Shown here: positions 36,090 to 46,496 of the stretch, piece after piece
How positions within the stretch are numbered: the first letter of the stretch is position 1
How the letters are laid out: every line of letters starts with the position of its first letter
Source of the DNA: Streptomyces aurantiogriseus
GTDB taxonomy: Bacteria > Actinomycetota > Actinomycetes > Streptomycetales > Streptomycetaceae
Direction: 5' to 3'
Length of the DNA: 64,000 bases
Assembly (NCBI RefSeq): GCF_014649375.1
Contig: NZ_BMSX01000007.1
Span: 310,001-374,000 of the forward strand
Position numbers and translations under genes: made by a program
The notes under the pieces: model-generated
Told to the model about the DNA's origin: nothing
Seen by the model: the letters and a program-made list of their open reading frames with translations, nothing else
Database searches by the model: none

Positions 36090-37367
36090 ATGTCTGTCCT
36101 GAACACGCCCCTGCACGAGCTCGACCCGGAGGTCGCCGCGGCGGTCGACGCCGAGCTGCGCCGCCAGCAGTCCACGCTCGAGATGATCGCCTCGGAGAAC
36201 TTCGCTCCGCTCGCGGTCATGGAGGCGCAGGGCTCGGTCCTGACCAACAAGTACGCCGAGGGCTACCCGGGCCGCCGCTACTACGGCGGCTGTGAGCACG
36301 TCGACGTCGCCGAGCAGATCGCGATCGACCGGATCAAGGAGCTGTTCGGCGCCGAGTACGCCAACGTCCAGCCGCACTCGGGCGCCTCCGCCAACCAGGC
36401 CGCCCTGTTCGCGCTGGCCCAGCCCGGCGACACGATCCTGGGCCTGGACCTGGCGCACGGCGGTCATCTGACCCACGGGATGCGGCTGAACTTCTCCGGC
36501 AAGCAGTTCGACGTGGTCGCGTACCACGTGGACGACGCCGGGCTGGTCGACATGGCCGAGGTCGAGCGGCTCGCCAAGGAGCACCGCCCGAAGGTGATCA
36601 TCGCGGGCTGGTCGGCGTACCCGCGGCAGCTGGACTTCGCGGAGTTCCGGCGGATCGCCGACGAGGTCGAGGCGTACCTGTGGGTCGACATGGCGCACTT
36701 CGCGGGCCTGGTCGCGGCCGGTCTCCACCCGAACCCGGTGGAGTACGCGGACGTCGTCACCTCCACCACCCACAAGACGCTGGGCGGCCCGCGCGGCGGC
36801 ATCATCCTCGCGAAGAAGGACTTCGCGAAGAAGCTGAACTCGTCCGTCTTCCCCGGCTTCCAGGGCGGTCCCCTGGAGCATGTGATCGCGGCGAAGGCGG
36901 TCTCCTTCAAGGTCGCGGCGAGCGAGGAGTTCAAGGAGCGCCAGCGCCGTACGGTCGAGGGCGCGAAGATCCTCGCCGAGCGGCTGACGGCCGCCGACGC
37001 CCGCGAGGCCGGCGTGAACGTCCTGTCCGGTGGCACCGACGTCCACCTGATCCTGGTCGACCTGCGCGAGTCCGAGCTGGACGGTCAGCAGGCCGAGGAC
37101 CGCCTCCACGAGGTCGGTATCACGGTCAACCGCAACGCCGTCCCGAACGACCCGCGCCCGCCGATGGTCACCTCGGGCCTGCGCATCGGCACGCCCGCCC
37201 TGGCGACCCGCGGCTTCACGGCCGAGGACTTCGTCGAGGTCGCGGACGTGATCGCCGAGGCGCTGAAGGCGCCTTCTCCCTTCGGGGAGGCCGAGGTCGA
37301 GGCGCTGAGGGCCCGGGTGGTCGCCCTTGCCGACAAGCACCCGCTGTACCCCGGTCTGAACAAGTAG
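36090..37367 (+). CDS. glyA: serine hydroxymethyltransferase
   Basis: A 425-residue PLP enzyme that converts glycine plus methylene-THF to serine. The PLP Lys is Lys229 in VTSTTHKTLGGPRGG. STLEMIASENFA, YAEGYPGRRYYGGCEHVD and VDMAHFAGLVAAG are the family blocks. Placement after gcvT and gcvH means glycine-derived one-carbon units can be used at once to make serine, which the next gene product deaminates. Confidence 0.98.
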   Translation: MSVLNTPLHELDPEVAAAVDAELRRQQSTLEMIASENFAPLAVMEAQGSVLTNKYAEGYPGRRYYGGCEHVDVAEQIAIDRIKELFGAEYANVQPHSGASANQAALFALAQPGDTILGLDLAHGGHLTHGMRLNFSGKQFDVVAYHVDDAGLVDMAEVERLAKEHRPKVIIAGWSAYPRQLDFAEFRRIADEVEAYLWVDMAHFAGLVAAGLHPNPVEYADVVTSTTHKTLGGPRGGIILAKKDFAKKLNSSVFPGFQGGPLEHVIAAKAVSFKVAASEEFKERQRRTVEGAKILAERLTAADAREAGVNVLSGGTDVHLILVDLRESELDGQQAEDRLHEVGITVNRNAVPNDPRPPMVTSGLRIGTPALATRGFTAEDFVEVADVIAEALKAPSPFGEAEVEALRARVVALADKHPLYPGLNK

Positions 37368-37381
37368 TTCCCGTTTCCCGT

Positions 37382-37424
37382 GGGGTGCCCCGCACACTGG
37401 AACAGTGAGCGAACGGGGCACCCC
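37382..37424 (+). terminator. hairpin between glyA and sdaA
   Basis: An 11-bp inverted repeat (GGGGTGCCCCG / CGGGGCACCCC) with a loop that contains a further CACTG/CAGTG mini-hairpin. It lies 14 bases after glyA and 40 before sdaA, and may partly terminate read-through or act as an attenuator. Confidence 0.65.
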
Positions 37425-37464
37425 GCCGGAAATCTTCTGCACCACCCCGTATTGAGGAGTCCCC

Positions 37465-38832
<1,368 letters not shown>

Positions 38833-38971
38833 CCCGAAAACAGGCTCTGACCAGCGGAGGCCTGTCCTCCTACGTCGGAGCCTCATCCAGCGCCACCTCG
38901 AACGCGACCGACCGCGCGACCTCGTCGAGGACGCCGAAGTCGACCACACGCCGGCAAACTCCTCGCCGCGG

Positions 38972-39436
38972 CTACCTCGCTGCACCCATGCTCCGGTCGA
39001 GAAAGTCGATCACAACCCTGGCCAGCGCCACGCGGTGGTCGGACAGAGAGTGATCCGTCATGAAGACCTGATGATCGAGACGGGGAACCGTGTGCGTACG
39101 GTACGCGGCGACCAGGGGTTCATGGTGGATCTGGACCGGGGCCGCCTCGTCCCGACCCGCGCCGACCAGGAGTACGGGCCGGTCAGCGAGTCGCGGGTCC
39201 AGCCCGGCGAGGCTCCAGTCGATCCCGGTGCTTTCCCTCTCCGACACCAGCGCCTCCCCGCTCGTGCCCCGCAGCGGAAGCAACTCCCCTTCGAACGCAG
39301 TCACGAACGCGGCCCGGGTTACGGGGTCCACCCGGCATCTGGCCCCGACCGCACCGAGGTCGAACCCCGCGACAGAGGCCACGGCACATACCTGCGCATC
39401 CGCGGCGGCGGTCATCAGCGCTGCGAAACCCCCCAC
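38972..39436 (-). pseudogene. alpha/beta hydrolase remnant (C-terminal half)
   Basis: The frame shows only the second half of an alpha/beta hydrolase: WNSVGGFAALMTAAADAQVC, where Ser in NSVGG would be the nucleophile (normally GHSMGG), then DRPVLLVGAGRDEAAPVQIH (acid) and TVPRLDHQVFMTDHSLSDHR (His). Upstream of 39440 homology stops and the frame becomes Arg-rich. The GTG at 39436 would place the start after the nucleophile, so no active enzyme could result. In the same frame beyond its stop there is another coding-like scrap (VVDFGVLDEVARSVAFEVAL, about 38876-38950). Confidence 0.6.
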
Positions 39437-39465
39437 ACTGTTCCACGGTCGATCGCGCCACGGCG

Positions 39466-39876
39466 GTGTGCGCCTCGCTGCCCTCCGACGGTCGAGCTGC
39501 CCTGAGGCTGCGTTTCGAACGTGCGCGGCTCACCGGCCTGGCCGGTGACATCGCAGCGGCCGAGTCGGAATACCGGGCGGTCCTCGAAGGCCGCTCACGG
39601 ATCCTCGGTACCGATCACATCGACACCCTGTGGACCCGGCACAACCTGGCCTGGATCGCCGGCCAGCGGGGCGACCTGGCGGCGGCTGAGGCGGAGTACC
39701 GGGCCGTGCTGGAGGACCGTTCACGGATGCTGGGGAGCGACCATCCGCACACCCTGTACACCCGGCACGCACTGGCGTGGGTGCTCGGCCAGCGGGGCGA
39801 CCTGGCAGCAGCGGAAGCCGAGTACCGGGCAGCACTCGACGGCCAGACCCGGCTGCTCGGTGTGGGTGGCAGTTAG
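39466..39876 (+). pseudogene. tetratricopeptide-repeat protein fragment
   Basis: Two and a half 42-residue TPR units: AAAESEYRAVLEGRSRILGT, then AAAEAEYRAVLEDRSRMLGS, each followed by HTLxTRHxLAWxxGQRGDL, then a shortened third unit ending LLGVGGS. Large Streptomyces regulators of the NB-ARC/TPR type end in arrays like this. No start codon with a ribosome site, no N-terminal domain and too few repeats suggest a fragment left by deletion, abutting the hydrolase remnant on the other strand. Confidence 0.6.
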
Positions 39877-39984
39877 TCCGCAGTGCCCGCCGGCCAAGAC
39901 CCCGTTCCGACTCGTCGAGCAGATCGGCCGTAGGCTCTGACCTGCGGTTCACCAGGAGCCGTCGGAAGAGGGGAGCTTCTTGGA

Positions 39985-40527
39985 ATGAGCGGGTCGGTCA
40001 CTGCTGTAAGCAGTAACGGCACCTACAGCTTCACCAAGCCCAACCGCGACAGCATCACCCTGATCGCCGGGCTCGGTGTGGAGGGGGACGTGCACGCCGG
40101 GGCGACCGTGAAGCATCGGTTCCGGATGGAGAAGGATCCCTCGCAGCCGAATCTTCGGCAGGTGCACCTCATCCACGCGGAGCTGTTCGAGGAGGTGCGG
40201 GAGGCCGGGTTCGAGGTGGGGCCCGGTGAGCTCGGGGAGAACGTGACGACCCGGGGCGTCGATCTGCTGGGGCTGCCGGTGGGCGCTCGGTTGAGGCTGG
40301 GGGCGCAGGCGGTGGTCGAGGTGACCGGGCTGCGGAATCCCTGCGCGCAGATCGACGCCTTCCAGAAGGGGCTGATGAAGCAGGTCGTCGGCCGTGACAG
40401 GGACGGCCGCCCGGCGTTCAAGTCCGGGATCATGAGCGTCGTACTGAGCGGGGGCCTGGTGCGGCCCGGGGACCCGATCACCGTCGAGTTGCCGGACGGG
40501 CCGCACCAGCCGCTGCGGATCGTCTAG
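39985..40527 (+). CDS. MOSC-domain protein
   Basis: A 180-residue stand-alone MOSC domain protein, related to the C-terminal domain of molybdenum cofactor sulfurase. GLGVEGDVHAG, LRQVHLIHAELFEEV, GELGENVTTRGVDL and the conserved Cys in VTGLRNPCAQID are present. Stand-alone members act in oxime or hydroxylamine reduction or in sulfur transfer. ATG 39985 follows GGGGAGC. It converges with the F420-reductase-like gene, with six bases between stops. Confidence 0.92.
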   Translation: MSGSVTAVSSNGTYSFTKPNRDSITLIAGLGVEGDVHAGATVKHRFRMEKDPSQPNLRQVHLIHAELFEEVREAGFEVGPGELGENVTTRGVDLLGLPVGARLRLGAQAVVEVTGLRNPCAQIDAFQKGLMKQVVGRDRDGRPAFKSGIMSVVLSGGLVRPGDPITVELPDGPHQPLRIV

Positions 40528-40533
40528 CAGGCC

Positions 40534-41196
40534 CTACCCACGGAAGTCCGGCGTGCGCTCCGGGCTCGCCTCCGCCAGGGCCTTGGTGACCTCGGCGACG
40601 CCGGCGCGCAGGCCGTAGACGGGGGTGTCGGGCTGCTGGCGCCAGGAGTCGTCGAGGCCGCCCGCGTCGACGGTGTCGAAGCCGAGCTCGTCGATGAGGG
40701 CTCGGACCTTCGCCTTCGCGGCCTCGTCGTCGCCGGCCACGGGCAGGGCGATGCGGTCGGGGGCGCCGGCCGGGCGGGGGCGGTCCAGGATGTCCTGGGC
40801 GTAGGTGCCGTTGAAGGCCTTGATCACCGGGTGGCCGATGTGGCGTTCCGTCCAGCGGCTCTCGGTGAGGCCCTCGTCCTCGATCGCGGCGATCCTGCCG
40901 TCGCGCTGGCGGGGGTAGTAGTTGTTCGTGTCGATGACGGCCACGCCCTCGGCCGCGCCGTCCAGGAGACCCGAAGGGAGGTCCGGGACCGCCTTCAGGG
41001 GGACCGTGACGACGACGATCTCCGCCCCGGCTGCCGCCTCCTCCGCCCTGACCGGGGTCGCGCCCGTCTCCTCGGCCAGGGCCTTGAGGGTGTGCGGGCC
41101 ACGGGAGTTGGCGACGGAGACCTCGTGGCCGAGGGCGGTGAGCCGCCGGGTGAGGTTTCCGCCGATGTTGCCCGCGCCGATGATGCCGATCTTCAT
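40534..41196 (-). CDS. NADPH:F420 oxidoreductase-like protein
   Basis: A 220-residue Rossmann protein beginning MKIGIIGAGNIGGNLTRRL (GxGNIG, NADP-binding), with ANSRGPHTLKALAEETGATP supplying the likely 2'-phosphate contact. It continues VIDTNNYYPRQRDGRIAAIE and VKAFNGTYAQDILDRPRPAG, the layout of the F420-dependent NADP reductase/metal-reductase group. It may use F420 or NADPH; the substrate is not known. ATG 41196 follows GGAAGGGCAAG. Confidence 0.85.
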   Translation of the reverse strand: MKIGIIGAGNIGGNLTRRLTALGHEVSVANSRGPHTLKALAEETGATPVRAEEAAAGAEIVVVTVPLKAVPDLPSGLLDGAAEGVAVIDTNNYYPRQRDGRIAAIEDEGLTESRWTERHIGHPVIKAFNGTYAQDILDRPRPAGAPDRIALPVAGDDEAAKAKVRALIDELGFDTVDAGGLDDSWRQQPDTPVYGLRAGVAEVTKALAEASPERTPDFRG

Positions 41197-41306
41197 GACA
41201 GGCCTTGCCCTTCCGGATCGCGTTCATGCACGTGCATGCTTCTGCGCGTCATCAACCCCGCGCCCTCCTGGGGTATTCCTGCCCCGTCCCCCCTCACGGG
41301 CGTCGT

Positions 41307-42299
41307 TCAGACCCGTACGACGATCTTGCCCACCTGCGCGTTCGACTCCATCAGGCGATGGGCGTCCCGGATGTGGTCCAGGCCCTCGAAGACCTCGGCG
41401 ACGACCGGGCGGAGCGTGCCGTCGGTGAGGCCGGAGTTGACGTAGTGGGAGGCGCGGTGGCGGCCGGCCTCGGTGTCGGTGACCGCGAAGTTGGCGTAGC
41501 CGTGCACGGTCAGGGGCCACTGGCGGGGCAGGAGGATGGGCTGCTCGTCCAGCCAGCCGTAGCTGACCAGCGTGCCGTCCTCGACGACCGCCTCGCCCAG
41601 GGCGGCGAAGCCGGCGCCGCCGATCGCGTCGAGGACGATGTCGGCACCGCGGCCGCCGGTCAGCCGTTTCGTCTCCTTGACCACGTCCTCGTCCTCGCTG
41701 ACGATCACATGTTCCGCGCCCAGCTCGTACAGCCGCTGCCGCTTGGCCTCGGTGCGGGTGGTGACGATCGGGACGGCGCCGGCCCGGCGGGCGACCTGGA
41801 TCGCGGCGGTGCCCACGCCGCTGGACGCGCCGGTGATCAGGATGCGGTCGCCGGGGGTCATGCCCGCCCGCTCGACCAGGGCGCCGTAGGCGGTCGTGTA
41901 GGTGAGCCAGACGGCGGCCGCGGTGATCGCGTCCGTCCCGGACGGGCGTGGGACGAGGGCGGTGTCCGGGAGCAGGACGCGGTCGGCGTGGACGCCGTGG
42001 GCGCTGAGTTCGAAGTTGCCCGCGGACATCACGAGGTCGCCGGGGGCGAAGGACGTCACGCCCTCGCCGACCGCCTCGACCTCGCCGGCCGCCTCGTAGC
42101 CGTTGCGGGAGCCGGGCAGGGTGGGCTGGTAGTAGTACTGCCCGGCGCGGAAGAGGACTTCGGCACGATTGAGGGCCAGAGCCTCGACGCGGACGAGGAC
42201 CTCCCCCGGGGCGGGGTCGGGCAGGCCGACCTCCTCGACGGTGAGGACCTCGGGGCCGCCGATTTCGTGAAAGAGCACGGTGCGTGCGGAAGTTGACAT
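41307..42299 (-). CDS. NADPH:quinone reductase-like MDR enzyme
   Basis: A 330-residue medium-chain reductase. The N-terminal GroES-like domain has NGYEAAGEVEAVGEGV in place of the GHE zinc motif and lacks the zinc-binding Cys cluster, so it is a quinone-reductase-like rather than a zinc alcohol dehydrogenase. The cofactor motif is ILITGASSGVGTAAIQVARR. ATG 42299 is divergent from the AraC-type gene across 102 bases, and regulation by that protein is a reasonable inference. Confidence 0.9.
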   Translation of the reverse strand: MSTSARTVLFHEIGGPEVLTVEEVGLPDPAPGEVLVRVEALALNRAEVLFRAGQYYYQPTLPGSRNGYEAAGEVEAVGEGVTSFAPGDLVMSAGNFELSAHGVHADRVLLPDTALVPRPSGTDAITAAAVWLTYTTAYGALVERAGMTPGDRILITGASSGVGTAAIQVARRAGAVPIVTTRTEAKRQRLYELGAEHVIVSEDEDVVKETKRLTGGRGADIVLDAIGGAGFAALGEAVVEDGTLVSYGWLDEQPILLPRQWPLTVHGYANFAVTDTEAGRHRASHYVNSGLTDGTLRPVVAEVFEGLDHIRDAHRLMESNAQVGKIVVRV

Positions 42300-42401
42300 G
42301 TCGTCGACGCTAGGCCGGGAACACGAGACGCTCCATGTTCGCCGGTATCGGTTTTCTGTCCGTACGTCTCACCAGGCCGACGTGCGGTCTACGGTACGGA
42401 C

Positions 42402-43322
42402 ATGGACGTACTGAGCGACGCCGTCGCCGCGATGCGCACCGGACGCCCGCACTCCTCCCGCCAGGACAGGGTCGGGCCCTGGGGGGTCCGGTTCGCGCCC
42501 TCGGACGGCGCCGGGTTCCATGTGGTGCTGCGGGGGTCGGCCTGGCTGCTGCCGGCCCGGGGTGAGCCGGTCGCGCTCGCGGCCGGGGACGTGGTGTTCC
42601 TGGCCCACGGGCACGGGCACGCGCTGGCCAGCGGGCTCGACGTACCGCTGGAGGAGGTACGGCCCGGGCCGGACGGCCGGTGGCCCGGACAGCCGTCGAC
42701 GGGCAGCGGGCCGGGATGCGCGGACACCGTGCTGCTGTGCGGTGTCCATCAGCTGGACCGCTCCCGCGCCCACCGTCTCCTCGCGGAGCTCCCGGAGGTG
42801 GTGCACCTGCCCGCCCGCGTCGGCACGCACCGCTCGCTGCGCGCGGCGGTGGAGCTGCTGGGCATGGAGCTGGAGGAGGGCCGGCCGGGCTCGGACGCCA
42901 TCGTCACCGCGCTGCTGGACACCCTGCTGCTGTACATCCTGCGCGCCTGGTGGGAGCAGGAGCGCGGCGCCGGACGCGCCGCGGGCTGGGCCGCCGCCCT
43001 CACCGACCCGGCGGTCTCCGCGGCCCTGCGCGCCCTCCACGCGGACCCGGCGCGCTCGTGGACCGTGGCGGAACTCGGCGCCGAGGGCGGGCTGTCGCGG
43101 GCGGCCTTCGCACGCCGGTTCACCGCGCTGGTCGGCGAGCCGCCGCTGACGTACCTGACCTGGTGGCGCATGACGACGGCGGGCCGGCTGCTGCGCGCCG
43201 ACGACCTGCCGCTGCGTCAGGTCGCCGAACGCGCCGGCTACACCTCGGAGTTCGCCTTCGCCAAGGCGTTCAAGCGGGAGTACGGGGTGGCGCCGGGGCA
43301 GTACCGCAGGCGGACCGCCTGA
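42402..43322 (+). CDS. AraC-family regulator with cupin_6 sensor domain
   Basis: A 306-residue regulator. The N-terminal AraC-binding cupin has AGDVVFLAHGHGHALASGLD, and the middle has the LLCGVHQLDRSRAHRLLAELP block typical of the cupin_6 group. The C-terminal double helix-turn-helix is complete (WTVAELGAEGGLSRAAFARR, then LRQVAERAGYTSEFAFAKAF). It probably controls the divergent MDR gene and itself. Confidence 0.92.
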   Translation: MDVLSDAVAAMRTGRPHSSRQDRVGPWGVRFAPSDGAGFHVVLRGSAWLLPARGEPVALAAGDVVFLAHGHGHALASGLDVPLEEVRPGPDGRWPGQPSTGSGPGCADTVLLCGVHQLDRSRAHRLLAELPEVVHLPARVGTHRSLRAAVELLGMELEEGRPGSDAIVTALLDTLLLYILRAWWEQERGAGRAAGWAAALTDPAVSAALRALHADPARSWTVAELGAEGGLSRAAFARRFTALVGEPPLTYLTWWRMTTAGRLLRADDLPLRQVAERAGYTSEFAFAKAFKREYGVAPGQYRRRTA

Positions 43323-43324
43323 CC

Positions 43325-43363
43325 GGGAGGGACGCCCGGCGGCACCTGCCGGCCGCCCCTCCC
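43325..43363. terminator. bidirectional terminator between AraC and EF-hand genes
   Basis: GGGAGGG and CCCTCCC (7 bp) enclose an inner CCGGC/GCCGG stem. The structure lies between convergent stop codons at 43322 and 43371 and can serve both genes. Confidence 0.75.
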
Positions 43364-43370
43364 GCGTGCG

Positions 43371-43583
43371 TCACTTGCTCAGGTACGACCAGAACTCGTC
43401 GAACGACAGGACCTTGTCCCCGTTCAGGTCGCGGGACTTGATGACGGCCTCGGCGACCGACTCGGTGACGTTCCAGTCGCCCGCCTGAGCGAGGGCCGTC
43501 TTGAACTCGGCCGCGGTGATGAAGCCGTCACCGTCCGTGTCGATCCGCTGGAACTGCTTGCGCGCCTCTTCGATGTCCGCCAC
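43371..43583 (-). CDS. small EF-hand calcium-binding protein (CabB-like)
   Basis: A 70-residue calmodulin-like protein with two canonical 12-residue EF loops: DTDGDGFITAAE (near residue 15) and DLNGDKVLSFDE (near residue 52). The calcium-ligand positions 1, 3, 5, 9 and 12 hold Asp, Asp, Asp, Thr, Glu in the first and Asp, Asn, Asp, Ser, Glu in the second, so both should bind calcium. The size and sequence match the Streptomyces proteins called CabB (from memory). ATG 43583 was chosen; it converges with the AraC gene. Confidence 0.92.
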   Translation of the reverse strand: MADIEEARKQFQRIDTDGDGFITAAEFKTALAQAGDWNVTESVAEAVIKSRDLNGDKVLSFDEFWSYLSK

Positions 43584-43631
43584 CGATCCGCCCCTTTTTT
43601 CTCGCTTGCCGTCGTACTGACGCAGGTCAGA

Positions 43632-44546
43632 TTAACGGTCCGGGTGAGCGCGCAGTGCGGCGACCACCCATGCGAACTCCTCCTCGTAGGAGGGCTGGGC
43701 CCCCAGTCCGTTCACGACGGCCGACAACTGGCGGTACCGGGCGACCCGTTCGTTCGAGGCGGCGGTCAGCCGTTCCAGTACGGCGGCCCGGTCGCCGTCG
43801 CCGAGGAGGTCGCGCAGGACCTCGTCGGCCTCCGGGGCGTCGGGGGCCACGCCGCCTCGCAGCGCCTCGCCCGCGAGCTGCACCAGACGGCTCATGAACC
43901 ACAGGGAGGTGCCCGCCGGGACCTCCGGCCCGGGGTCGGCCGCGTTGAACTCGACCATCCTGCGCATCAGCGCCCGGAACTCCGGGTCCTGGATCAGCTC
44001 GGCCAGCTCCACCCAGGCGTCGACCTGCTCGGGGGTGGGGTCGTCCGGCAGTTCGGCGGCGTGGAACCGCAGCCGGGTGCGGATGTCGGGGTCGGCCGTG
44101 TCGAGGCCGTCGAAGATCTCCTCCAGGAACTCCTCGACGATCCGCCTGCGCTCGCTCGCCGACAGCCGGGCCAGTTTGTTCATCAGGGTCATCTCCTCTG
44201 CGGTCGAACCGCGCCGCGCCACGGTCGACAGCACCGCACGGGTCACCTTCAGCGAGCGGATCTGCGCGTCCAGCGCGGCCACGTGCGCGGCCGCGACCTG
44301 CGCGACCGTGGTCTCCCCGGCCAGCACCTCACGGACGTGGGCCAGGCCGAGGCCCAGCTCGCGCAGGGTGCGGATCAGCTCCAGGCGGGCGACGGACTCG
44401 GCGTCGTAGAGCCGGTAGCCGCCGGCGGAGCGGGTGACCGGGTGCAGGACGCCCTCGTCGGACCAGTAGCGGATGGTGCGCACGGTCAGTCCGGTGGCCC
44501 GCGCCAGCTCGCCGATGGTGAAGAGTCCGGTGCCGTCGTCGATCAT
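43632..44546 (-). CDS. MerR-family regulator with large effector domain
   Basis: A 304-residue regulator. The N-terminal winged helix is FTIGELARATGLTVRTIRYW followed by GGYRLYDAESVARLELIRTL, with a dimerisation helix (VAALDAQIRSLKVTRAVLST). The remaining 180 residues are helical and include ASERRRIVEEFLEEIFDGLD and QDPEFRALMRRMVEF, as in TipAS/helical effector domains. ATG 44546 is used; the GNAT gene is divergent 57 bases away and could be its target. Confidence 0.9.
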   Translation of the reverse strand: MIDDGTGLFTIGELARATGLTVRTIRYWSDEGVLHPVTRSAGGYRLYDAESVARLELIRTLRELGLGLAHVREVLAGETTVAQVAAAHVAALDAQIRSLKVTRAVLSTVARRGSTAEEMTLMNKLARLSASERRRIVEEFLEEIFDGLDTADPDIRTRLRFHAAELPDDPTPEQVDAWVELAELIQDPEFRALMRRMVEFNAADPGPEVPAGTSLWFMSRLVQLAGEALRGGVAPDAPEADEVLRDLLGDGDRAAVLERLTAASNERVARYRQLSAVVNGLGAQPSYEEEFAWVVAALRAHPDR

Positions 44547-44603
44547 GTCTGTGAGTCTGGGCCTTCCAGTGGGTGGAGACTCAAGGAGCATCTCGGGGGC
44601 GCT

Positions 44604-45257
44604 GTGGAGACGTTGCGGGACATTCTCGACGCGGCGGCGCGGGGCGTCTTCCCGCCGACGGACGGCGGTACGACGGTGGTGCCCCAGGCCTCCTTCCGTG
44701 ACGCGGGCGTGCTCTCCTTCACCGCGCACTCCGTCGTCTTCACCGACGAGGACCCCCGGTGGGTGTACGAGACGCTGGCGGCGATGGAGTGCGACGCGCT
44801 GGCCGCGACCATGAACCCGCGGTTCCTGGCGGCCTTCATGGAGCGGACGGGGCGGACGACCGAGACCGTCGACGCGATGCTGGTCGGCTCGCCCCTGTCG
44901 GGCGCGCCGCCACTCGCGCTGACGGAGGTCGAGGACGCGGGGCACCCGCGCGCGGTGTACGCCCGCCGACGCCGTGACGACGTGCGTGTCTGGACGGCGG
45001 AGGGCGGGGTGCTGGTGTTGGGGCGCGGCATCGCCGGCCGGCTGGAGGTGTCGGTCGAGGTGGACGAGCGCTGCGCGCGGGGGGCTGTCGTACGGCACCG
45101 GGGGCTGGGGCGGTCGCTGGTGACCGCGGCCCGGCATCTCGTCACCGAGCCGCTGTGGGCGCAGGTGGCGCCGGGGAACGCCCGCAGCATGCGGGCGTTC
45201 CAGGCGGCGGGGTACGTCCCGGTGGGGGCGGAGGCGTTGCTCACCGCCTGCCCGTGA
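44604..45257 (+). CDS. GNAT-family acetyltransferase-like protein
   Basis: A 217-residue protein. The C-terminal half holds the GNAT elements: GRLEVSVEVDERCARGAVV, the acetyl-CoA loop RHRGLGRSLVTAARHLV and QVAPGNARSMRAFQAAGYVP. The N-terminal half (TAHSVVFTDEDPRWVYETLA) is typical of a Streptomyces subgroup and has no clear fold. The likely start is GTG 44604; an upstream AAGGAG is rather far (about 16 bases). It is divergent from the MerR gene. Confidence 0.8.
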   Translation: METLRDILDAAARGVFPPTDGGTTVVPQASFRDAGVLSFTAHSVVFTDEDPRWVYETLAAMECDALAATMNPRFLAAFMERTGRTTETVDAMLVGSPLSGAPPLALTEVEDAGHPRAVYARRRRDDVRVWTAEGGVLVLGRGIAGRLEVSVEVDERCARGAVVRHRGLGRSLVTAARHLVTEPLWAQVAPGNARSMRAFQAAGYVPVGAEALLTACP

Positions 45258-45293
45258 GCCGGCTCGGTGCCGGGCCCCGTGGCGCGGGGCGGC

Positions 45294-46496
45294 TCAGCGG
45301 AAGATGCCCGTGTGGCCGAGCGAGTAGCGGCCCGGCTGCGGGTAGACGGCGAGGCCGTGCGGGCCGCTGCCGACCGGGATGCGGGCGAGCTGCTCGCCGG
45401 TGCGGGTGTCGATGGCGTACACCTCGGCGTCGTACCGCCCGGACAGCCACAGGACCTTGCCGTCCGCCGAGACGCCGCCCATGTCGGGGCTTCCGCCGCC
45501 GGGAAGGCGCCACTTCTTGGTGAGCTTGTTCTGCGTGAAGTCGAAGACGGAGACGGAGCCCTCGCCGCGGTTGGAGACGTACATCTCGCGGGAGTCGCGG
45601 CTCACGTACAGGCCGTGGCAGCCCTTGCCGGTGGGCAGGAGGGTGGGCTCGGTGAACTTGTCGCCGTCCAGGACCCACATGCCGTCGGCCATCATGTCCG
45701 CGATGTAGAACCGCTTCCCGTCCGGTGAGATCTTCACGTCCTGTGGCATGGCGCCCTCGAAGGGGAGCTTCTGCTGGCCGACGACCTGCATCTTCTCGGT
45801 ATCGACCTTGAGCAGTTCGCCGCTGAACTCGCAGGAGACGATGAAGTACCGGCCGTCCAGGGAGAAGTCGGCGTGGTTGACGCCGTAGCAGGTGACCGGT
45901 TCGGTTTTGAGCCGCTTCATGGTGTGCGGGTCGCGGAAGACGAGTTCGCGGTCGAGGGAGGCCATGACGACGGCGTACCTGCCGTTGGGCGTGAAGTAGA
46001 GGTTGTACGGGTCGTGCACCTCCACGTGCTCGCCCGCCTTGCCGGTCCTCGGGTCGATCGGGGTGAGGGTGTGGCCGCGGTTGTTGTTGACCCAGAGGGT
46101 CTTCAGGTCCCAGGACGGGACGACGTGCTGGGGCTGGTGGCCGACCGGGATGGTCTCGATCACCTTGTACGTCTTCGGGTCGATGACGGAGACCGTGTCG
46201 GACTCGGTGTTGGGGACGTAGACCCGGGACGGGAAGTCCTTGACCACCGGGGAGAGCCGGCCCGGGCGGTCGGCGGCGTAGACGTCCTTGGGGTCGAGGA
46301 CGGGGGGCATGCCGGGCAGACCGGGAACGGTCTGCTTCTTCGCCGGGGCCGGGACCGCGGCCTTGGTGGCCTTCGTGGCCTCGGTGTCCTTGGCCACGCC
46401 GCCCCTGGGATCGGTGCCGCAGGCGGCGAGGACGGCGAGGACGGCGCCGGCGAGGAGGGTGCTTGTCACAAGGTTGCGGTGCAGGTAGCGGTGCAT
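45294..46496 (-). CDS. YVTN/cytochrome d1-like beta-propeller lipoprotein
   Basis: A 400-residue secreted lipoprotein (lipobox LAACG, Cys about residue 26). After a linker rich in Ala, Lys and Thr it consists of repeated propeller blades: RVYVPNTESDTVSVIDPKTY, DLKTLWVNNNRGHTLTPIDP, GRYFIVSCEFSGELLKVDTE, GKRFYIADMMADGMWVLDGD, REMYVSNRGEGSVSVFDFTQ and GKVLWLSGRYDAEVYAIDTR. Such YncE-like proteins often bind ligands or heme precursors. ATG 46496 overlaps the stop of an upstream remnant (TGATG), so translation was coupled to it. Confidence 0.88.
   Translation of the reverse strand: MHRYLHRNLVTSTLLAGAVLAVLAACGTDPRGGVAKDTEATKATKAAVPAPAKKQTVPGLPGMPPVLDPKDVYAADRPGRLSPVVKDFPSRVYVPNTESDTVSVIDPKTYKVIETIPVGHQPQHVVPSWDLKTLWVNNNRGHTLTPIDPRTGKAGEHVEVHDPYNLYFTPNGRYAVVMASLDRELVFRDPHTMKRLKTEPVTCYGVNHADFSLDGRYFIVSCEFSGELLKVDTEKMQVVGQQKLPFEGAMPQDVKISPDGKRFYIADMMADGMWVLDGDKFTEPTLLPTGKGCHGLYVSRDSREMYVSNRGEGSVSVFDFTQNKLTKKWRLPGGGSPDMGGVSADGKVLWLSGRYDAEVYAIDTRTGEQLARIPVGSGPHGLAVYPQPGRYSLGHTGIFR

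Noticed and set aside
39466..39876. Intact TPR protein
   Set aside because: Too few repeats, no N-terminal domain, no ribosome site, and it abuts another broken gene.
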